Source of the DNA: Armatimonadota bacterium
GTDB lineage: Bacteria > Vulcanimicrobiota > JACPDS01
Length of the DNA stretch: 9,433 bases
Assembly (NCBI GenBank): GCA_016183885.1
Contig: JACPDS010000138.1
Coordinates: forward strand, 1 to 9,433
Direction of reading: 5' to 3'
Notes under the pieces: generated by a model
What the model was told of the DNA's origin: nothing
Databases searched by the model: none
Seen by the model: the letters and a program-made list of their open reading frames with translations, nothing else
Made by a program: the position numbers and the translations under genes
In this document: positions 7,242 through 9,433 of the stretch, in pieces
How positions within the stretch are numbered: the stretch's first letter is position 1
Layout: each line of letters begins with the position of its first letter

Positions 7242-8116
7242 CCTCTTAACTGGAGCAGATCTTTTTCCTCTAAAGTTGTTATATTAATTCCCGGCATAGC
7301 TTCTCCTAAACCCTTAGATATTTCAGCTAAAATTTTAGAATCGTTATAATGAGCTGCAGCTTTAACAATAGATGCGGCATATTTTTTAGGTTCTTTGGAT
7401 TTAAAAATTCCCGAGCCGACAAAAATTCCATCTACTCCTAAGAGCATCATTAAAGCCGCATCGGCTGGAGTGGCAATTCCTCCGGCGGCAAAATTTACTA
7501 CCGGCAATTTTTTTAATTTTTTAGTTTCTAAAACTAATTCATAAGGAGCATTGATTTTTTTAGAGAAAGTCATTAGTTCTTCGTCAGGCAAATTTATTAA
7601 TTCGCGAATTTCTCCTAAAATTTTTCTGGCATGACGCACTGCTTCTACTACATTTCCTGTTCCGGCTTCTCCTTTTGTGCGGATCATTGCGGCGCCTTCT
7701 CCGATTCTGCGCAAAGCCTCGCCTAAGTTTCTTGCTCCGCAAACAAAAGGTATTTTAAATTTATTTTTATCAATATGATGCTCTTCATCGGCGGGAGTTA
7801 AAACTTCGCTTTCATCAATATAATCTACCCCTAAAGCTTCTAATATTTTGGCTTCGGCAAAATGGCCAATTCGAGCCTTTGCCATTACAGGAATAGTAAC
7901 TGCATCCATAATTTTTTGAATAATCAATGGATCAGCCATACGGGCTACTCCGCCTTGAGCGCGAATATCGGCTGGAACTCTCTCTAAAGCCATTACTGCC
8001 ACTGCTCCTGAATTTTCAGCAATTAGCGCTTGTTCCGGAGTAGTAACATCCATAATTACTCCGCCCTTAAGCATTTGGGCTAATCCTTTTTTTACTTTAA
8101 AAGTGCCTATGTCCAT
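7235..8116 (-). CDS. pdxS: PLP synthase subunit PdxS
   Basis: PdxS forms the (beta/alpha)8 barrel of PLP synthase and condenses ribose 5-phosphate, glyceraldehyde 3-phosphate and ammonia from PdxT into pyridoxal 5'-phosphate, the DXP-independent vitamin B6 route. The 293-residue length is as expected. Key residues are visible: Asp23 in VIMDV, Lys80 in MAKARIGH (the sugar-binding lysine) and Lys148 in MIRTKGEAGTGN (the second lysine), plus RVPADIRAQGGVARM at 46-60. The protein is highly conserved and less AT-biased than its neighbours. It is the first gene of the minus-strand run, with a strong AAGGAGG site ten bases before the ATG and a promoter about 160 bases upstream. The enzyme appears fully functional. 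Confidence 0.98.
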   Translation of the reverse strand: MDIGTFKVKKGLAQMLKGGVIMDVTTPEQALIAENSGAVAVMALERVPADIRAQGGVARMADPLIIQKIMDAVTIPVMAKARIGHFAEAKILEALGVDYIDESEVLTPADEEHHIDKNKFKIPFVCGARNLGEALRRIGEGAAMIRTKGEAGTGNVVEAVRHARKILGEIRELINLPDEELMTFSKKINAPYELVLETKKLKKLPVVNFAAGGIATPADAALMMLLGVDGIFVGSGIFKSKEPKKYAASIVKAAAHYNDSKILAEISKGLGEAMPGINITTLEEKDLLQLRGW

Positions 8117-8126
8117 AAAATTTATT

Positions 8127-8133
8127 CCTCCTT
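8127..8133 (-). promoter_or_regulatory. Strong Shine-Dalgarno of pdxS
   Basis: The minus strand reads AAGGAGG, ten bases before the pdxS ATG at 8116. It fixes the start and is among the strongest ribosome sites in the window. Confidence 0.85.
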
Positions 8134-8278
8134 AAATTAATTAAGATAAATTTTTTCAATTAATTTATTTAAATCAAATCAGAAATAAAATTCTTAGGTA
8201 AATTATATATTTTTTCATAGTAAATTAAACCTTGAAAATTTTTGCAAATTATTTTTTTTCCTTTTATTATTTTAATTT

Positions 8279-8307
8279 AGTATATATAATTTATTTTATT
8301 TTGACAA
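8279..8307 (-). promoter_or_regulatory. Sigma-70-type promoter for the pdxS operon
   Basis: On the minus strand, TTGTCA at 8302-8307 (five of six to the -35 consensus) is followed after exactly 17 bases by TATACT at 8279-8284 (five of six to the -10 consensus). The start point would be near 8272, giving a leader of roughly 155 bases to the pdxS ATG. It is the best promoter I can see and probably drives all nine minus-strand genes. In such AT-rich DNA, chance -10 matches are common, but the -35 and spacing together make it credible. Confidence 0.65.
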
Positions 8308-8327
8308 GGGTTTTCCCTTTTAAAAAT
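8301..8327 (+). promoter_or_regulatory. Candidate promoter for the plus-strand metalloenzyme gene
   Basis: A perfect TTGACA stands at 8301-8306. The best -10-like sequence after it is AAAAAT at 8322-8327, with a short 15-base spacer and only four matches, so the pair is weak. An alternative -10, TATAAAAT at 8372-8379, has no good -35 and would give a very short leader. The TTGACA overlaps the -35 of the opposite promoter. Confidence 0.35.
8306..8319. repeat. Short inverted repeat, possible operator
   Basis: AAGGG, four T, CCCTT forms a perfect 5-bp inverted repeat. It lies in the spacer of the plus-strand promoter candidate and touches the upstream side of the minus-strand -35. It is one of few G/C blocks in this gap. 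A protein-binding role is possible but not shown. Confidence 0.35.
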
Positions 8328-8345
8328 AAGCATAGAAGGTTTTAT

Positions 8346-8386
8346 ATTCTATTTTATTAAAGGATTATCTTTATAAAATAAAGAAT
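8346..8386 (+). repeat. Imperfect AT-rich inverted repeat before the metalloenzyme gene
   Basis: The arms starting ATTCT at 8346 and ending AGAAT at 8386 pair as ATTCT, then ATTTTA, then TAAAG, with bulges of two and one bases, around the loop GATTAT at 8363-8368. It ends 11 bases before the ATG. In the RNA it would be a weak hairpin. It could be a regulatory fold or chance in AT-rich DNA; it has no GC stem of a terminator. Confidence 0.35.
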
Positions 8387-8397
8387 TTTTTGTTATT

Positions 8398-9291
8398 ATG
8401 AAAATTACTAAAGCTATTTTATTAGTCATTGACGGAATGGATACAGTTAATTTTACTTTAGCTTATACTCCGATTATGGACGGATGGCATGGGAAAACGG
8501 CTGTAGGAGTAGCCCATACAGAGATTTTCGGAGCGGGAACCACTTTAACCCCGATTGCCCATGGAATGATGGGAACTGGAGCGAATATTTTAGCCCATCG
8601 GCCGGGGAAACACACTTCGGGAAAATGTTATGATTATTATGGGGAAATAGTAGAATCGATTGGAGATGTGGCGAAAGAAGCAGGTTTTATAACTGCCGCG
8701 GTAGGAAAAAATGAAGCCGCTAATGTTTTAGGAGGAATTGATAATTTAGATATTTCTCGTTTAGAAATTGATGGAATAGACGCAAGCGATGATCAAATAA
8801 TTATTCGAGAAATCTTAAAAATTTTAGCTGATTTTGAACGCGGCATCTTGGTAATTAATTATAATGGCGTAGATAGTTCCGCTCATTCTAAAAATTTATT
8901 AAAGGTAATTCAAGCTGTAGAAAAAGGAGATAAAATTGTAAAAAAAATTACTGAAACAGTGGATTTAAACCAAACTTTACTAATTATCGCCTCTGACCAT
9001 GGCACAAATCCTTTAACAGGCAACCATAATACCGCGCCTACTCCTTTATGTTTAATCACCGGTTCTATTCCGGGAAGAGCTAATCTGGGCATTGTTCATA
9101 ATATGGAAATTGCGATTACTATCAGCGAAACTTTAAATTTAAGGCGCCCTAAACAAGCCATCGGACGCAATCTGCTTAAATTAGCTTTTAGCAGTCCTGA
9201 AGAGCTTTCTTATAAAAAATATATTGAAGAGCAGTTAGAAAAATTGTGGCGGGCTTCTCATAAAAGACATGAATTAAAGAAAAAGGATTAA
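8398..9291 (+). CDS. Alkaline-phosphatase-superfamily metalloenzyme, substrate unknown
   Basis: A 297-residue protein of the alkaline phosphatase / phosphopentomutase / sulfatase superfamily, likely a two-metal hydrolase or mutase acting on phosphate esters. Ligand motifs are in the usual order: Asp12 in VIDGMD at 10-15, a nucleophile candidate Thr49 or Thr51 in GAGTTLTPIAHGMMGTG at 45-61, Asp159 and His163 in GVDSSAH, Asp200-His201 in ASDHGTN at 198-204, and His210 in GNHNTAPTP. All expected metal ligands are therefore present. There is no signal peptide or membrane segment, so it should be cytoplasmic, unlike most sulfatases. It lacks the large insert of phosphoglycerate mutase and is shorter than phosphopentomutase. 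The C-terminus is basic. The ATG at 8398 is needed to keep the Asp12 motif; no close ribosome site is visible (AAAGGA is about 33 bases upstream). It is divergent from pdxS; any link to B6 metabolism is unproven. Confidence 0.82.
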   Translation: MKITKAILLVIDGMDTVNFTLAYTPIMDGWHGKTAVGVAHTEIFGAGTTLTPIAHGMMGTGANILAHRPGKHTSGKCYDYYGEIVESIGDVAKEAGFITAAVGKNEAANVLGGIDNLDISRLEIDGIDASDDQIIIREILKILADFERGILVINYNGVDSSAHSKNLLKVIQAVEKGDKIVKKITETVDLNQTLLIIASDHGTNPLTGNHNTAPTPLCLITGSIPGRANLGIVHNMEIAITISETLNLRRPKQAIGRNLLKLAFSSPEELSYKKYIEEQLEKLWRASHKRHELKKKD

Positions 9292-9318
9292 ATTTATAAA
9301 CGAAAAGGGGTTAAACAA
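9292..9318. other. Convergent intergenic gap
   Basis: Only 27 bases separate the ends of the plus-strand metalloenzyme and the minus-strand glycoside hydrolase. I see no GC-rich hairpin with a T run for either direction; the ATTTTAAAAT palindrome at 9321-9330 lies inside the hydrolase end and is weak. Confidence 0.7.
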
Positions 9319-9433
9319 TTATTTTAAAATTATTCCGCTGTAAGGTTGTAAATTTATTTTTAATTTATTATCTTGAAAAATTAATTTATTTTCGCTAATA
9401 AGATCAAAATATTCTTTTTTAGGAAGATTTATT
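9319..9433 (-). CDS. C-terminal end of a glycoside hydrolase (probably GH13-type)
   Basis: I translated this short piece directly: 37 codons enter from the right edge and end at TAA 9319-9321. The residues read INLPKKEYFDLISENK and then KLKINLQPYSGIILK. This pattern, a DL(I/L)(S/T) turn followed by a strand and a final PYSG(I/V)(I/L)L, is typical of the all-beta C-terminal domain of alpha-amylase-family enzymes such as amylases, glucosidases and sugar phosphorylases. The catalytic barrel is outside the window, so activity cannot be named. It converges on the metalloenzyme gene. Confidence 0.65.
   Translation of the reverse strand, partial: INLPKKEYFDLISENKLIFQDNKLKINLQPYSGIILK

Larger units (their letters stand above)
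8117..8397. other. Divergent intergenic region between pdxS and the metalloenzyme gene
   Basis: This 281-base gap is the only sizeable one in the window. It is extremely AT-rich and holds the start signals of two divergent transcripts: the minus-strand promoter at 8279-8307, an overlapping weaker plus-strand promoter candidate from 8301, a small GC-containing inverted repeat at 8306-8319, and an imperfect AT-rich hairpin at 8346-8386 just before the plus-strand gene. The pdxS leader of about 155 bases shows no riboswitch or tRNA-like fold that I can recognise. Confidence 0.75.

Noticed and set aside
8174..8218. Possible 14-codon leader peptide on the minus strand in the pdxS leader (MKKYIIYLRILFLI)
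   Set aside because: AAGG is 11 bases upstream of its ATG, but the peptide has no regulatory codon run and no attenuator hairpin follows; expected by chance in such AT-rich DNA.
8117..8272. Riboswitch in the pdxS leader
   Set aside because: The leader is almost wholly A and T, without conserved motif blocks or stable stems that I recognise.
8910..9092. Open frame of 60 codons on the minus strand
   Set aside because: It is antisense to the metal-ligand region of the metalloenzyme gene, and its product resembles no family I know.
9292..9345. Bidirectional terminator between the convergent genes
   Set aside because: Only a short AT-only palindrome (9321-9330) is present; no GC-containing stem followed by a T run in either direction.

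Overview
The window is strongly AT-rich, with dense coding and almost no spacing between genes. It reads as a piece of a bacterial chromosome from a low-GC lineage related to Gram-positive anaerobes; Halanaerobiales or an Atribacterota-like group would fit. That placement is inference from gene content: pdxS-pdxT, tmk-holB-ricT, an R3H/AAA ATPase and a Bacillus YaaO-like decarboxylase. No tRNA, rRNA, CRISPR array, insertion sequence or phage gene was seen.

Layout. From 8116 down to the left edge, nine genes run on the minus strand: pdxS, pdxT, a SAM hydrolase (DUF62), an HNH endonuclease, an Orn/Lys/Arg-type decarboxylase, an R3H-domain AAA ATPase, tmk, holB and ricT (PSP1/YaaT, cut by the edge). 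Gaps between them run from a 7-nt overlap to 19 nt, and I saw no terminator inside, so the run is probably one transcription unit. It starts from a good sigma-70-type promoter at 8279-8307. The intergenic region 8117-8397 also serves a divergent plus-strand gene (8398-9291), an alkaline-phosphatase-superfamily metalloenzyme of unknown substrate. At the right edge, the last 37 codons of a minus-strand glycoside hydrolase (probably GH13-type) converge on it.

How the genes fit together. PdxS and PdxT make pyridoxal 5'-phosphate. The decarboxylase four genes downstream would be a PLP enzyme, but it is broken: an inferred deletion of about 40 codons plus a frameshift removes part of its cofactor-binding region. 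Tmk and HolB supply dTTP synthesis and the replication clamp loader. RicT is a partner in the RicAFT iron-sulfur complex known from Bacillus. The order decarboxylase - tmk - holB - ricT matches the Bacillus subtilis yaaO-tmk-(yaaQ-yaaR)-holB-yaaT region, without yaaQ/yaaR and with the R3H ATPase inserted.

I did not find a convincing new multi-gene system. The points most worth a second look are the broken decarboxylase, the uncharacterised metalloenzyme with its divergent promoter region, and a shifted cysteine in RicT.
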